Assembly (NCBI RefSeq): GCF_041379045.1
Contig: NZ_CP166871.1
Coordinates: 1,364,001-1,428,000 of the forward strand
Direction: 5' to 3'
DNA from: Thalassotalea ponticola
GTDB lineage: Bacteria; Pseudomonadota; Gammaproteobacteria; Enterobacterales; Alteromonadaceae
Length of the DNA: 64,000 nt
A program made the position numbers and the translations under genes. Below the pieces are notes generated by a model. That model worked only from the letters and a program-made list of their open reading frames with translations. It had not been told where the DNA came from and did no database searches. Below are positions 36,084 to 45,784 of the stretch, piece after piece. Position 1 is the stretch's first letter. Each line of letters opens with the position of its first letter.

Positions 36084-36962
36084 ATGATGACGCATAAAAC
36101 CAAAGGCATTGTATTGGCGGGCGGCTCAGGCACCAGACTTTATCCGATAACCAAAGGCATGTCGAAGCAATTATTACCAGTTTACGATAAGCCGATGATT
36201 TATTATCCACTTTCGGTATTAATGCTTGCAGGGATACGAGAAATCCTCATTATCACAGCACCAGAATACTTAGATAGCTTTAAGTCGTTATTGGGGGATG
36301 GCAGTCAATTCGGTGTTGTGCTGGAATATAAAGTACAACCAAGTCCGGATGGGTTAGCGCAAGCCTTTATTTTGGGAGAAGAGTTCATTGGCGACGATAA
36401 TGTTTGTCTGGTTTTGGGCGACAATATCTATTTTGGCCAAGGATTTTCACCATTACTCCTAAAAGCAGCCAAACGTGAAGAAGGGGCTACTGTATTTGGT
36501 TATCAGGTACGAGATCCCGAACGATTTGGTGTTGTCGAATTTGATGAAAATCAAAAAGCCCTGTCTATCGAAGAAAAGCCTGAAAAAGCAAAATCCAGTT
36601 TTGCGGTCACCGGTTTATATTTTTACGATAATAGTGTGGTTAATATTGCCAAAAATATCAAACCATCGGCGCGCGGTGAATTAGAAATTACCTGTGTGAA
36701 TAATGAATATCTCAAGTCAGGAAAATTACACGTTGAATTACTTGGCCGAGGTTTTGCTTGGTTAGATACAGGCACATACGATAGCTTAATGGATGCTGGG
36801 CAATACGTGCAAACTATCGAGCATCGACAAGGTTTTAAAATAGCTTGTCTTGAAGAAATTGCCTTCAATCAAGGCTGGTTAAGCGAAGACGAAATAAGAG
36901 AAATCGCCAAACCACTGATGAAAAATTCTTATGGCGAGTATTTGATTAATTTGATTGATTAA
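36084..36962 (+). CDS. rmlA: Glucose-1-phosphate thymidylyltransferase RmlA
   Basis: This 292-residue cytoplasmic enzyme makes dTDP-glucose. It has the nucleotidyltransferase motif [20 protein letters not shown] near the N-terminus, [13 protein letters not shown], and the segments [12 protein letters not shown] and GFAWLDTGT typical of RmlA. It starts at the first of two consecutive ATG codons, behind GGAAATT. It supplies substrate to RmlB immediately upstream. Confidence 0.96.
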   Translation: MMTHKTKGIVLAGGSGTRLYPITKGMSKQLLPVYDKPMIYYPLSVLMLAGIREILIITAPEYLDSFKSLLGDGSQFGVVLEYKVQPSPDGLAQAFILGEEFIGDDNVCLVLGDNIYFGQGFSPLLLKAAKREEGATVFGYQVRDPERFGVVEFDENQKALSIEEKPEKAKSSFAVTGLYFYDNSVVNIAKNIKPSARGELEITCVNNEYLKSGKLHVELLGRGFAWLDTGTYDSLMDAGQYVQTIEHRQGFKIACLEEIAFNQGWLSEDEIREIAKPLMKNSYGEYLINLID

Positions 36963-36989
36963 TCGAAGCACTAAAAAGCATATAGGTTT

Positions 36990-38417
36990 ATGCACGATAA
37001 ACAACAAATTAAGAAAGGCTTCTTTTGGAGCGCTTTAGATAGCATCGGCAACCAAGCTTTAGGTTTAGTGGTCAGTTTAACTTTGGCTAATATTTTGGGC
37101 CCTAGCGCATACGGATTGGTTGCCATGTTAGCAATTTTTATTGCTATTGCTAATGTGTTTGTTAATAGTGGGTTTAGCGCTGCGCTGATCAGAAAAATTG
37201 ATCGTAATGAAGCTGATTTTGCGACAACATTTTACTTTAGTTTGGTCGTATCTCTAATTTGTTATGCGTTATTGTTTATTTCTGCACCTTATATCGCTGA
37301 GTTTTATGAACAGCCAGAGTTGGTAGAGTTAACAAGAATATTAGCGCTTAATATCATTGTAGCCACGTTCGGGATAATACCAAGAACCAAGTTAACCGTT
37401 GCCCTAGACTTTAAGAAACAAGCAAAATGCAATGTGATTTCTTTAGTGCTTGGTGGGGGAGTCGCACTTTATTTGGCTGTTTCTGGGTACGGTGTGTGGG
37501 CTCTAGTAGGTCAGCAACTAACATCAATGCTAGTCAATACGTGCATGCTCAATATTGTTTCGCCATGGAAACCGAAAGTTGCATTCTGTAAGAAGTCATT
37601 TAAAGACTTGTTTGGTTTTGGCTCAAAATTGATGTTATCGGGCTTGCTCGATGCCATTTATAATAACCTTTACGGTTTGATTATTGGTAAGCAATACAGT
37701 CCAGCCCAACTTGGCTTATTCAATCAGGCTAATACGTTATCGACAATACCAGCGACAACCATCACGAGTGTTATTCAAAAAGTTAATTATCCTATCCTAA
37801 GTGCGATACAAAATGATCAAGACAGGTTGGAGAAAGCTTACTTAAATACTTTGCAGTTTGCTGCTGTAATCATTTTTCCAATCATGTTTGGCATATGCAT
37901 TATCTCTGACCCACTTGTTGCATTGCTTTTAGGCGAACAGTGGTTAGGCAGTGCACCCTTAATAAGCATTTTGACAATGGCGTTAATCTTATATCCCATT
38001 CATGCTATCAATTTAAATATGCTCCAAGTAAAAGGTCGCTCTGATCTTTTTCTAAATCTTGAAGTAATCAAGAAAGTAATAACGACAATTATGCTCATCA
38101 TAACCGTACCTTTAGGGATTGAGGCGATGTGTATTGGGATGGTGATTCAGTCTTATTTAGCACTTTTTGTTAATACCTATTACACCGGAAAACTGTCGAA
38201 ATTAACGGCCATAAATCAACTGAAAGCCATACTGCCTACAGGCGTTATCACTGCATGTTCAGCATTTATGGGCTATCACGTGGGGAGCGTTTTTACACAG
38301 GCCATTATACAAATAATTGTGATGTTATTATCCGCACTTTCTATGTACATTTTGTCCATGTTTTTGATCCAACGTCCTTTACTTGTTTCATTAAAAAGTA
38401 CGATACAAGCAAATTAA
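36990..38417 (+). CDS. Polysaccharide flippase (Wzx/WzxC-like, MOP superfamily)
   Basis: This 475-residue inner-membrane protein has about 12-14 hydrophobic helices. The N-terminus (GFFWSALDSIGNQALGLVVSLTLANILGPSAYGLVAM) is characteristic of the WzxC/TuaB group of MOP flippases. It should move the undecaprenyl-linked repeat unit across the inner membrane for Wzy-dependent polymerisation. It is the only clear flippase in the 30-55 kb locus. Confidence 0.88.
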   Translation: MHDKQQIKKGFFWSALDSIGNQALGLVVSLTLANILGPSAYGLVAMLAIFIAIANVFVNSGFSAALIRKIDRNEADFATTFYFSLVVSLICYALLFISAPYIAEFYEQPELVELTRILALNIIVATFGIIPRTKLTVALDFKKQAKCNVISLVLGGGVALYLAVSGYGVWALVGQQLTSMLVNTCMLNIVSPWKPKVAFCKKSFKDLFGFGSKLMLSGLLDAIYNNLYGLIIGKQYSPAQLGLFNQANTLSTIPATTITSVIQKVNYPILSAIQNDQDRLEKAYLNTLQFAAVIIFPIMFGICIISDPLVALLLGEQWLGSAPLISILTMALILYPIHAINLNMLQVKGRSDLFLNLEVIKKVITTIMLIITVPLGIEAMCIGMVIQSYLALFVNTYYTGKLSKLTAINQLKAILPTGVITACSAFMGYHVGSVFTQAIIQIIVMLLSALSMYILSMFLIQRPLLVSLKSTIQAN

Positions 38418-38436
38418 CTTCTTTTTTGGAAATTCA

Positions 38437-39513
38437 ATGATCGCTTTAAATAGCCCTGTTAAACCTAATTTAAATAAACTACTGCCGTTACTTGAAAAAG
38501 TTAACAATAGTGGTTGGTATACCAACTTTGGTCCTTTACATAATGAGTTAACAGAACGGCTTGAAGATTATTTAGGCGTAAAAAATTTATTACTGACCAA
38601 TAACGGTACCTCTGCGTTGCAAGTAGCGGCAAAAGCAATTGGCTCAAGATCGATATTAGCAACGCCGTTTAGTTTTGTCGCAACCGTCAGTGCATTTAAA
38701 TGGCAACAAGATGACGTGGCTTTTACGGACATCGACGCCAAAACGCTTAACCTCTGCCCCGACGCGATCATGAACGCTTATCGCAAAGGTTGTAAGGCTG
38801 ATACTATTGTTGCCACTCACGTTTATGGTAACCCTTGTGATGTAAAAGGTATCAATGCAGTTAGTGAAAAAAATAACTGCCAAATCATCTATGATGCAGC
38901 CCATGCATTTGGTGTGAAACTGAATAATGGCTCAGTCCTCAATTATGGCCATGCCAGTACATTAAGTTTTCATGCAACCAAGATTTTTCATACCGTTGAA
39001 GGTGGTGCCATTGTGTTTAAGGATAAAGGAAATTTTGAAACAGCTAGAGAAATTATAAACTTTGGTATTAACCCTGAAAATGGAATAGTAGATGTTGGTA
39101 TAAATGCGAAACTTAACGAGTACCAAGCGGCGGTAGGCTTAGTCAATCTAGAGGAAATCGACGATATTGTTAATCATAGAGCCGAATTATTCTATGCGTA
39201 TAGAAACGGACTAAAAGATATTGTCGAACTTCCTGAGTGGCACCCAGAAGCAAACGCCAATGGAGCTTATATGCCTGTATTGTTAAATAATGCTGAAACC
39301 TTAAAGAAGGTATCGCAAGTTCTCAACAACAGAAATATCCAAAGCCGACACTACTTTTCCCCGTCTCTCGATGAGATTTTCGAGGATAGTCCCAGCTTTG
39401 GGACAACCAATAGCTTAAATGTAGCTAATAGAATTTTGTGTCTCCCATTGCATGCACACCTGACGATAGAAGACGTGAATACAGTTATTAGTGCGATAAA
39501 AGAAGGAATTTAG
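38437..39513 (+). CDS. DegT/DnrJ/EryC1 sugar aminotransferase
   Basis: This 358-residue PLP enzyme has NNGTSALQVAAKAI near the N-terminus, IIYDAAHAFGV with the PLP-binding Asp, and SFHATKIFHTVEGGAI, whose Lys is the Schiff-base residue. The neighbours RmlA, RmlB, an acetyltransferase and a WecF-like transferase suggest it converts dTDP-4-keto-6-deoxyglucose to dTDP-4-amino-4,6-dideoxy-glucose or -galactose (VioA- or WecE-like). Stereochemistry cannot be read from sequence. Confidence 0.88.
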   Translation: MIALNSPVKPNLNKLLPLLEKVNNSGWYTNFGPLHNELTERLEDYLGVKNLLLTNNGTSALQVAAKAIGSRSILATPFSFVATVSAFKWQQDDVAFTDIDAKTLNLCPDAIMNAYRKGCKADTIVATHVYGNPCDVKGINAVSEKNNCQIIYDAAHAFGVKLNNGSVLNYGHASTLSFHATKIFHTVEGGAIVFKDKGNFETAREIINFGINPENGIVDVGINAKLNEYQAAVGLVNLEEIDDIVNHRAELFYAYRNGLKDIVELPEWHPEANANGAYMPVLLNNAETLKKVSQVLNNRNIQSRHYFSPSLDEIFEDSPSFGTTNSLNVANRILCLPLHAHLTIEDVNTVISAIKEGI

Positions 39514-39515
39514 TT

Positions 39516-40067
39516 TTGGCTTTTTATACTCAAAAAGAACTAGAAAAAATTGGTTTTAAATCGCTAGGAAATAATGTAAAAGTTTCTAAATTAGCATCAT
39601 TTTACAACCCCGGTAATATTGAAATTGGCGATAATAGTCGAGTCGATGATTTTTGTGTCTTATCTGCAGGCGTAGGTGGTCTATCAATTGGACGTTACGT
39701 ACACATTTCAGTTTATGCCTCGATTATTGGTGCAGGCAAAGTAACTTTGGAAGATTTTACGTGTATTTCTGGAAGATGTTCCATCTATTCAAGTAATGAC
39801 GACTATTCTGGTGCTTATATGACTAACCCTACAGTGCCAAGCGAATATACAAATGTAACCCACGCACCCGTTACGATTAAAAAACATAGTTTAGTTGGTG
39901 CCGGAAGTATTGTTTTACCAGGGGTGGAAATTGGCGAGGGTTCGGCTGTTGGCTCTTTATCATTAGTAAATAAAAGTCTTGAAGCCGGATTTATTTATGT
40001 AGGGAATCCAGCTAAAAAACTAAGGAAGCGAAAATCTACTTGTAAAGATTTAGAGAAACTTTTATGA
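39516..40067 (+). CDS. Left-handed beta-helix (hexapeptide) acetyltransferase
   Basis: This 183-residue protein starts at TTG with GAAGGA about 8 bases upstream, and no ATG is available nearby. It has repeated hexapeptide turns (IEIGDNSRVDDF, LSIGRYVHIS, HSLVGAGSIVLPGVEIGEGS) of the LbH fold and ends GNPAKKLRKRK. It probably N-acetylates the 4-amino sugar made by the preceding aminotransferase. An O-acetyltransferase role is also possible. Confidence 0.85.
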   Translation: MAFYTQKELEKIGFKSLGNNVKVSKLASFYNPGNIEIGDNSRVDDFCVLSAGVGGLSIGRYVHISVYASIIGAGKVTLEDFTCISGRCSIYSSNDDYSGAYMTNPTVPSEYTNVTHAPVTIKKHSLVGAGSIVLPGVEIGEGSAVGSLSLVNKSLEAGFIYVGNPAKKLRKRKSTCKDLEKLL

Positions 40068-41224
40068 AGAGCGCTAAGTCATTGAAGATACTTCACCTAG
40101 CACCAGATGAAAAGTTTATAGATATGGGGCTTAGGGCTTTTAAAAAAGTAGCACCTCATTCTAATCAATTGCTGGTCATATCAGATACACCAGTACTCAA
40201 ATATATCGAAAGTGAAGTGGATAAGATTTTTTCGGAGTCAGAGCTTGATAGTGAAAAATTTTCAAATTATATCTACCAGTTCGATGTAGTTGTTTTGCAC
40301 TCGTTATGTCGGGTTAATATTCCTTTCCCAAAACATGTCAAGACATTATGGATCGGCTTTGGAATGGATTACTATGACTTAATATCGGATAACTTTGACG
40401 ACTTGTTACTACCTAAGACTAGACAATTGAACTCTCTCAGTCAGAGTAAAATATTCAAGTTAAAAAGAGCACTAAAAAAAATCCCTGCAGTAGAAAAAGT
40501 GCATAGAAAGCTTCATGGTCAAAAGACTAAAAGTGAATACTTGCAACGAATCGATTATTTTGCGCCTGTATTAGAAAGCGAATACGAAATGGTAGCCTCA
40601 AAAGACGCTAAGTTTAAGCCAAAATTTGCGGATTGGAATTATGGTACTCTAGAAGATGATTTGGTAAAAGACCTACCTGACCTTATGAGCGATGCTCAAT
40701 ATATACTACTTGGTAACAGCGCGACTATAACAAACAATCATGTCGATGCTTTCGAACTATTGGAACAACTAGACTTGAAAGACAGGAAGATCATATGTCC
40801 TCTAAGCTATGGCGATGAGGACTATCGAAATAAAGTGCTTAATCGTGGTAAAGATATCTTTGGAGCGAACTTTCTACCTATCACTAAATTTATGAGTGTT
40901 GATAATTATTTGTCGACACTATCTTCTTGCTCTGTTGTTATCATGAATCACTTGCGGCAACAAGCCTTGGGTAACATTATAACTATGTTATATCGTGGGG
41001 CAACGGTGTTTCTCAATAAGCAAAACCCTGTTTATGATTTTTTTAAAGAGCAAGGTGCAGTTTTATATGCAATAGATGAGTTAGAAGCGGATAACTCACT
41101 TATTAATTATCGGTTAACACCTAAAGAAGTTGAGCTAAATAAATCGATTTTGTTACAGCATTGGTCTCGCCAAGCCATTAATAATAAGACAGAACAATTG
41201 ATCAACAAATTAATGTCGAATTAA
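40064..41224 (+). CDS. WecF-like 4-acetamido-4,6-dideoxyhexosyltransferase (GT56 family)
   Basis: This 386-residue protein overlaps the acetyltransferase gene by 4 bases. It resembles WecF, the transferase that adds Fuc4NAc from its dTDP donor in enterobacterial common antigen synthesis, in segments such as ILLGNSATITNNHVDAFELL, KIICPLSYGDEDYRNKV and MNHLRQQALGNIITMLYRG. Together with RmlAB, the aminotransferase and the acetyltransferase this defines a module that makes and transfers a dTDP-linked 4-acetamido-4,6-dideoxyhexose, here to an O-antigen or capsule repeat unit. Confidence 0.85.
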   Translation: MKSAKSLKILHLAPDEKFIDMGLRAFKKVAPHSNQLLVISDTPVLKYIESEVDKIFSESELDSEKFSNYIYQFDVVVLHSLCRVNIPFPKHVKTLWIGFGMDYYDLISDNFDDLLLPKTRQLNSLSQSKIFKLKRALKKIPAVEKVHRKLHGQKTKSEYLQRIDYFAPVLESEYEMVASKDAKFKPKFADWNYGTLEDDLVKDLPDLMSDAQYILLGNSATITNNHVDAFELLEQLDLKDRKIICPLSYGDEDYRNKVLNRGKDIFGANFLPITKFMSVDNYLSTLSSCSVVIMNHLRQQALGNIITMLYRGATVFLNKQNPVYDFFKEQGAVLYAIDELEADNSLINYRLTPKEVELNKSILLQHWSRQAINNKTEQLINKLMSN

Positions 41225-41597
41225 TAACATGAATTTAAAAAGAAGCTCTTAAGAGTGTAAAATAATAAAAATTATCATCTGCTAGTGTAACTCTTCAAGT
41301 TATTCAGATTGTACCTTTATGTAGCGCAAATTTTATAACACATTTTACACGTTTATTGGCCACACTACCGCTTACATTAATGGCGTCAACCCCTAGCCTA
41401 TTTTTGTGTTATGTCATTGCAAGTTTAAATGAACTGGTATCGATAAGCACCTTTCTTGTGTTTTCTTTAACCATTTACGTAAATATTGTAGCTTAATTTA
41501 ATCACTAGCATAGTGACTCTTTGAATAAAAAGTAATTGGTGAGTACGGTGCATATTGTCTTGTAGTCTAGATGTTTTGAGTAGGAAGTTAATTTATT
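41225..41597. other. AT-rich intergenic gap in the glycosyltransferase cluster
   Basis: A 373-base gap inside an otherwise tightly packed cluster. One plus-strand frame stays open from about 41264 to 41494 without a usable start codon and would encode a hydrophobic peptide (for example LQVIQIVPLCSANFI), which may be a gene remnant. The gap ends in AGGAAG before the next gene. I see no other feature. Confidence 0.5.
41264..41494 (+). pseudogene. Possible membrane-protein gene remnant
   Basis: About 75 codons are open without a start codon; the predicted product is strongly hydrophobic and ends TIYVNIVA at a TAA. It vaguely recalls the N-terminal helix pattern of MOP flippases, but this may be chance in AT-rich DNA. 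Its position in a long gap of the transferase cluster is what makes a decayed gene plausible. Confidence 0.2.
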
Positions 41598-42527
41598 TTG
41601 AGTAATAAACGAAAGCCACCATCTTGTTCGGTCATAATCACGACTTACAATAGTCATGAGTGTATCAGTGCAGCTATAGATTCAATTCTCAAACAACACT
41701 CTGTTAATGTTGAGATAGTAGTTGTTGACGATTGTTCTCAAGACATACATAAGTTAGAAAGTGTGTTAAAGAGCTATTCTAATTATCCAATTCGCCTCAT
41801 TCAGAATTTGCAAAAAGGTAATGCTAATGTTTCAAGGAATATTGGCATAGGGCATGCTAAATACGATTATGTAGCTTTTTTAGATGCAGACGATGTTCAT
41901 GAACCCAAACATTTAATAGAGAGCATAAGTGCACTTAACCATAAGAATGCTTCTCTATGTTTCTCTAAAGTGCAATTTTCTAAAGGTGAAATAATTCAAC
42001 CTTATCCGCAGCCCGCTTTTGATGGAGACATCGCTAAGTTTATTTTCAATAATGGTGTAGCGGTTACGTCTTCGATAGTTGCAAAGAGATCTGCGTTGCT
42101 TCAATGCATGTTTGATGAAACATTAGAGAAACATCAAGATTGGGACTTTTTGCTACGGTTTGAGAGACAGTTTCCTGTTTGTCAATCTGACTATATAGGT
42201 CTAACTTATACGCTTTCAACAGGCGTTAATATGAGTAGTAAGGCGAATCCCGCAGCGACTATTCTCTTTTTGAATAACACGCTTCCCAAACAGTATCACA
42301 AGTCTATGATACACAGTCAGCTTTCGATGATTATCGATAAGAAAGATTCTTTATCACTAAACACGCTGAAAAATGAAATACTCAACAATTACAATTTTGA
42401 TAAAAAAATATTAGGTCGAAGTGCATTTTTATACATAGCCCTTTTTTCTAGAGGGTTCCACAAGGTACTATTTCCTATATATCGCACCTTTGTTTTAATC
42501 AGAAAATCTTATAATAAACTTTTATGA
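41598..42527 (+). CDS. Glycosyltransferase family 2 protein
   Basis: This 309-residue GT-A transferase starts at TTG with AGGAAG about 10 bases upstream; no suitable ATG is near. It begins SVIITTYNSHECISAAIDSI and has VVVDDCSQD and the metal-binding FLDADDVHEP (about residues 93-102). A later HQDWDFLLRFE is the usual GT2 acceptor-side motif. It transfers one sugar of the repeat unit; donor unknown. The gene is AT-rich. Confidence 0.85.
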   Translation: MSNKRKPPSCSVIITTYNSHECISAAIDSILKQHSVNVEIVVVDDCSQDIHKLESVLKSYSNYPIRLIQNLQKGNANVSRNIGIGHAKYDYVAFLDADDVHEPKHLIESISALNHKNASLCFSKVQFSKGEIIQPYPQPAFDGDIAKFIFNNGVAVTSSIVAKRSALLQCMFDETLEKHQDWDFLLRFERQFPVCQSDYIGLTYTLSTGVNMSSKANPAATILFLNNTLPKQYHKSMIHSQLSMIIDKKDSLSLNTLKNEILNNYNFDKKILGRSAFLYIALFSRGFHKVLFPIYRTFVLIRKSYNKLL

Positions 42528-42601
42528 CTAAGCAAGAAACGACTGAGATAAAGCTATTTGGCTACCTCGTAGTACACTCAGCTAATATTTGACTTATACA
42601 T

Positions 42602-42775
42602 ATGTTTGTTTACTTGAATTTTGATGAATTAAGCTACGTTGTATACATTACTAGTGATCTTATTATCATATTCTTCTCGCTTTTAACAATATCTTTGGGT
42701 TTTTCTTACCTGGTCATATTCATTGAAAAACTAATAATCAATCAAGGTTATAAAACACGTGCACTCAATACCTAA
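42602..42775 (+). CDS. Possible small membrane protein (57 aa)
   Basis: A 57-residue open frame starts MFVYLNFDELSYVVYI and has a hydrophobic segment at about residues 20-45, ending GYKTRALNT. It overlaps the start of the next gene by 17 bases. No ribosome binding site is visible, so translation is doubtful; it may be chance or a remnant. It is the only candidate in the 231-base gap between two transferase genes. Confidence 0.25.
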   Translation: MFVYLNFDELSYVVYITSDLIIIFFSLLTISLGFSYLVIFIEKLIINQGYKTRALNT

Positions 42776-43499
42776 AATCATTCATTATTGCTGGTTTGGT
42801 AATAACCCCAAACCAGCCTCTGTTTTAAAGTTCATCGAAAACTGGAAATCCGTACTTCCTGAGTACGAAATTAAAGAATGGAACGAGACAAATTTTGATG
42901 TAAATATTTGTAAATACACGGCGCAAGCTTATGCCGCTAAAAAATACGCTTTTGTTAGTGATTACGCTCGCTTGTATGCTTTATATTGTCACGGTGGAAT
43001 ATACTTAGATACGGACGTAGAGATTTGTAAAGACTTTTCAGATTTAACCCAACAAGCAGATGTCACTTTGGGGCTAGAAGAGTTTAATTTTGTCGCAACA
43101 AGCACAATGGCTGCAAAACCCAAATCTATCTTCATTAAAGAATTTATGGAGAGTTATCATAGCAGAGAGTTCAAACTTTTTGCTAGTACATTAGATATGA
43201 CCACAAACGTTGAAGTACTAACCAACAAGCTAATAGCTATAGGGCTTCTAAAAGAAAACAAGCAACAAGAGCTTAGATTTAATAATGAAACGATCTTAAT
43301 TTTGGAGCAGGAGTATTTTTCACCTTACGATTATGTGAATTTTATTGATAATCGGACTGGTAAAACAGCTACGGTGCATCACTTTGGAAATAGCTGGGTA
43401 GGGGGCAAATCCAAATTTATTCATGCTATCAAATTGAGCATCGTCAAAATATTTGGTGGAAAAATGGTTAAGTTTATTAGAGAAGTTGTAGCCAAGTGA
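42759..43499 (+). CDS. Glycosyltransferase family 32 protein (DXD motif)
   Basis: This 246-residue protein starts at GTG. It has the characteristic N-terminus IPKIIHYCWFGNNPKPASV and the segment FVSDYARLYALYCHGGIYLDTDVEI, with the Asp-x-Asp donor/metal site near residue 85. This family transfers hexoses or N-acetylhexosamines in capsule and O-antigen synthesis; the donor cannot be predicted here. It overlaps the next gene by 4 bases (GTGA). Confidence 0.9.
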   Translation: MHSIPKIIHYCWFGNNPKPASVLKFIENWKSVLPEYEIKEWNETNFDVNICKYTAQAYAAKKYAFVSDYARLYALYCHGGIYLDTDVEICKDFSDLTQQADVTLGLEEFNFVATSTMAAKPKSIFIKEFMESYHSREFKLFASTLDMTTNVEVLTNKLIAIGLLKENKQQELRFNNETILILEQEYFSPYDYVNFIDNRTGKTATVHHFGNSWVGGKSKFIHAIKLSIVKIFGGKMVKFIREVVAK

Positions 43500-44689
43500 A
43501 GAAAAAAATACTAATTACAAACTACGATATGGAGATCGGTGGCGTTGAGCGTAGCTTAATCTCTATGTTGAATAATTTCGATCATGATAATTATGATGTT
43601 GATCTTCATCTCCATTCACATTCAGGGCCTTTACTTGACTTGTTATCTGATAAAGTCAATTTGTTAAAAGAGCTTGAGACCTGTAAGACTTTTAGAATGT
43701 CTATAGTAAATGTATTTAGACGAGGCTACCCAATTCTTGCAATAAAGAGATTGTTTGCAAAAGTTTCTTCTTTACGGTATCGAGTATTGAGTCGATCTAA
43801 AGACTCAGGATACTATCAGGCTCAGAAAATTTGGGAAAAAAGTATTACAAACATAGATTCATTAAACGCTGAATACGATGTTGCAATTAGTTACCTATGG
43901 CCACACCATTTTACCGCATTCAACGTAGATGCGAGAGTTAAGATTGCTTGGATTCATACAGATTACTCAACCATTGACGTTGACGTAGAAAAGGACTTAG
44001 CAATATGGAAAAAATTCGATTATATCATTAGTATTTCTGATGCTTGCTCCATAGCTTTTATTGAAACTTATCCTGAATTAAAAGATAAATTAGTAATGGT
44101 TGAAAATATTACCAGTCCTAACTTTATTAGGGATATGGCGCAAAAAGGTGAAACACCAGAGCTGAAACCTGACTATTTTAATATCGTTAGCACTGGTCGG
44201 TTGTGTGAGCAAAAGGCATTTGATAAAGCCGTTGAAGCATTGCGTCTTATACGTAACATGGGATACGATAAAATACGGTGGTATATCATTGGAGAGGGCG
44301 GTGAAAGGGAGAATATTGAAACTTTAATTAATGAGTACAAGTTGAATAATGATTTCATATTATTAGGAAGTAAAATAAATCCATATCCTTATATGAATAA
44401 TGCCGACCTTTACGTGCAACCATCCCGATACGAAGGGAAAGCCGTAACTATAGCCGAGGCAAAAATACTCGCTAAACCCATTCTTATAACAAATTATCCT
44501 ACATCATCTAGCCAGCTAACTCACGGCATAGATGGTGAAATATGTGAACAAAATGTTGAATCTATCGCTCAAAGTGTTATTCAGTTTTATCAGAATAAAA
44601 ATATTGGACTTAAGTATTCGAACTATTGCCAAAAACAGAATTACTCTAATAGTGAAGAGTTAGATAAGCTTTATAGTATTTTTCAATAG
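43496..44689 (+). CDS. Glycosyltransferase family 4 protein
   Basis: This 397-residue GT-B transferase starts at GTG overlapping the previous stop. The N-terminal domain begins ILITNYDMEIGGVERSLISML. The C-terminal nucleotide-sugar domain has IVSTGRLCEQKAFDKAVEAL (about residue 230) and the E-x7-E region SRYEGKAVTIAEAKILAKPI (about 312). It adds one sugar of the repeat unit. Donor unknown; the gene is AT-rich. Confidence 0.88.
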   Translation: MKKKILITNYDMEIGGVERSLISMLNNFDHDNYDVDLHLHSHSGPLLDLLSDKVNLLKELETCKTFRMSIVNVFRRGYPILAIKRLFAKVSSLRYRVLSRSKDSGYYQAQKIWEKSITNIDSLNAEYDVAISYLWPHHFTAFNVDARVKIAWIHTDYSTIDVDVEKDLAIWKKFDYIISISDACSIAFIETYPELKDKLVMVENITSPNFIRDMAQKGETPELKPDYFNIVSTGRLCEQKAFDKAVEALRLIRNMGYDKIRWYIIGEGGERENIETLINEYKLNNDFILLGSKINPYPYMNNADLYVQPSRYEGKAVTIAEAKILAKPILITNYPTSSSQLTHGIDGEICEQNVESIAQSVIQFYQNKNIGLKYSNYCQKQNYSNSEELDKLYSIFQ

Positions 44690-44700
44690 AGTCTCAAAAA

Positions 44701-45774
44701 TTGCTCGATTTTATCCCTTTAAACATCTATATCCCTATATATTTGTGTTTTTTGTTTTTATCATTAGCCTCTGTTAGCTTGATTATCTGTCAGCATAACA
44801 ACACGAACACAATGTCTTTAAAAAGTGTAAGGATTGTAGGTGCCTGCTTTGTACTGTTTTTTATGATTTATATCGGTTTTCGTCCACTTAGTGGTCGATA
44901 TTTTGTTGATATGATAACTTATGCTCATTTATTCGAAACAGTAGAAAATGGCGGTGATATCGCATCTATTGAACCCGCTTTTTTTGCATATATGAAGTTT
45001 TTATCTTCGTTTACATCGCTAGATGGTTTTTTCTTCATTACGTGCTTTATTTATACTTTTTGTGTATTCCTTGCGTGTAGAAGATTTTTCGATAAAAGTT
45101 GGGCCGTTCCTTTTTTCTTTATTGTATTAAGTGCATTTTTTTTCAGTTATGCCACTAATGGAATGCGTAATGGATTAGCTACATCTATCTTTTTGTTAGG
45201 CCTATCCCAGAAAAGGTGGGGTAAGTGGGGACTAATTTTACTGTCTATTACTATTCACTCCTCTTTAGCACTACCAGCCACAGCTACATTGTTTTTTAAG
45301 TTTTATAAAAGAGTGCCTAGCTATTTGTTTGGTTGGCTATTTTGTTTGCTTGTTTCTGCTGCCATCCCCTCTATAGGACCATGGTTGTCATCCTTGGGGG
45401 TATTCAACGATAAGTTTAACGACTACGCATTGGCTAGCTCGTACTCTGAAGCCTCTGGCAAAATTGGTTTCAGAGTGGACTTTCTTGCTTTTTCAATTTT
45501 GCCCATATTGTTGGCGTATTATTTTATATTTAAACGTAGATTTTATGATCCTCTTTATAATGAAATAGTTTGTATATATTTAACTGCTAATGCATTTTGG
45601 TTATTGGTTATTAGAGTTCCTTTTTCAAATCGATTCGCATACCTTTCTTGGTTTTTATATGGTCTTGTGATTTCATACCCTCTAGTAAAGAGAGTATTTA
45701 TCAAGCGACAGAACCAAGTTGTGGCTTTATTATTAATAACTTTATTTTTATTTCATTTCACTTTTCTGTATTAA
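44701..45774 (+). CDS. EpsG family membrane protein, probable repeat-unit polymerase (Wzy)
   Basis: This 357-residue protein has about 9-10 hydrophobic segments. It begins at TTG (LDFIPLNIYIPIYLCFL) without a strong ribosome binding site. Features of the EpsG group include IGFRPLSGRYFVDMITY near residue 58 and SYATNGMRNGLATSIFLLGL near 145, with HSSLALPATATLFF. Being the only such protein among transferase genes in a Wzx-dependent locus, it is the likely polymerase. Sequence conservation in this family is low, so the role is partly from context. Confidence 0.82.
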   Translation: MLDFIPLNIYIPIYLCFLFLSLASVSLIICQHNNTNTMSLKSVRIVGACFVLFFMIYIGFRPLSGRYFVDMITYAHLFETVENGGDIASIEPAFFAYMKFLSSFTSLDGFFFITCFIYTFCVFLACRRFFDKSWAVPFFFIVLSAFFFSYATNGMRNGLATSIFLLGLSQKRWGKWGLILLSITIHSSLALPATATLFFKFYKRVPSYLFGWLFCLLVSAAIPSIGPWLSSLGVFNDKFNDYALASSYSEASGKIGFRVDFLAFSILPILLAYYFIFKRRFYDPLYNEIVCIYLTANAFWLLVIRVPFSNRFAYLSWFLYGLVISYPLVKRVFIKRQNQVVALLLITLFLFHFTFLY

Positions 45775-45784
45775 TCGGTGTTTT

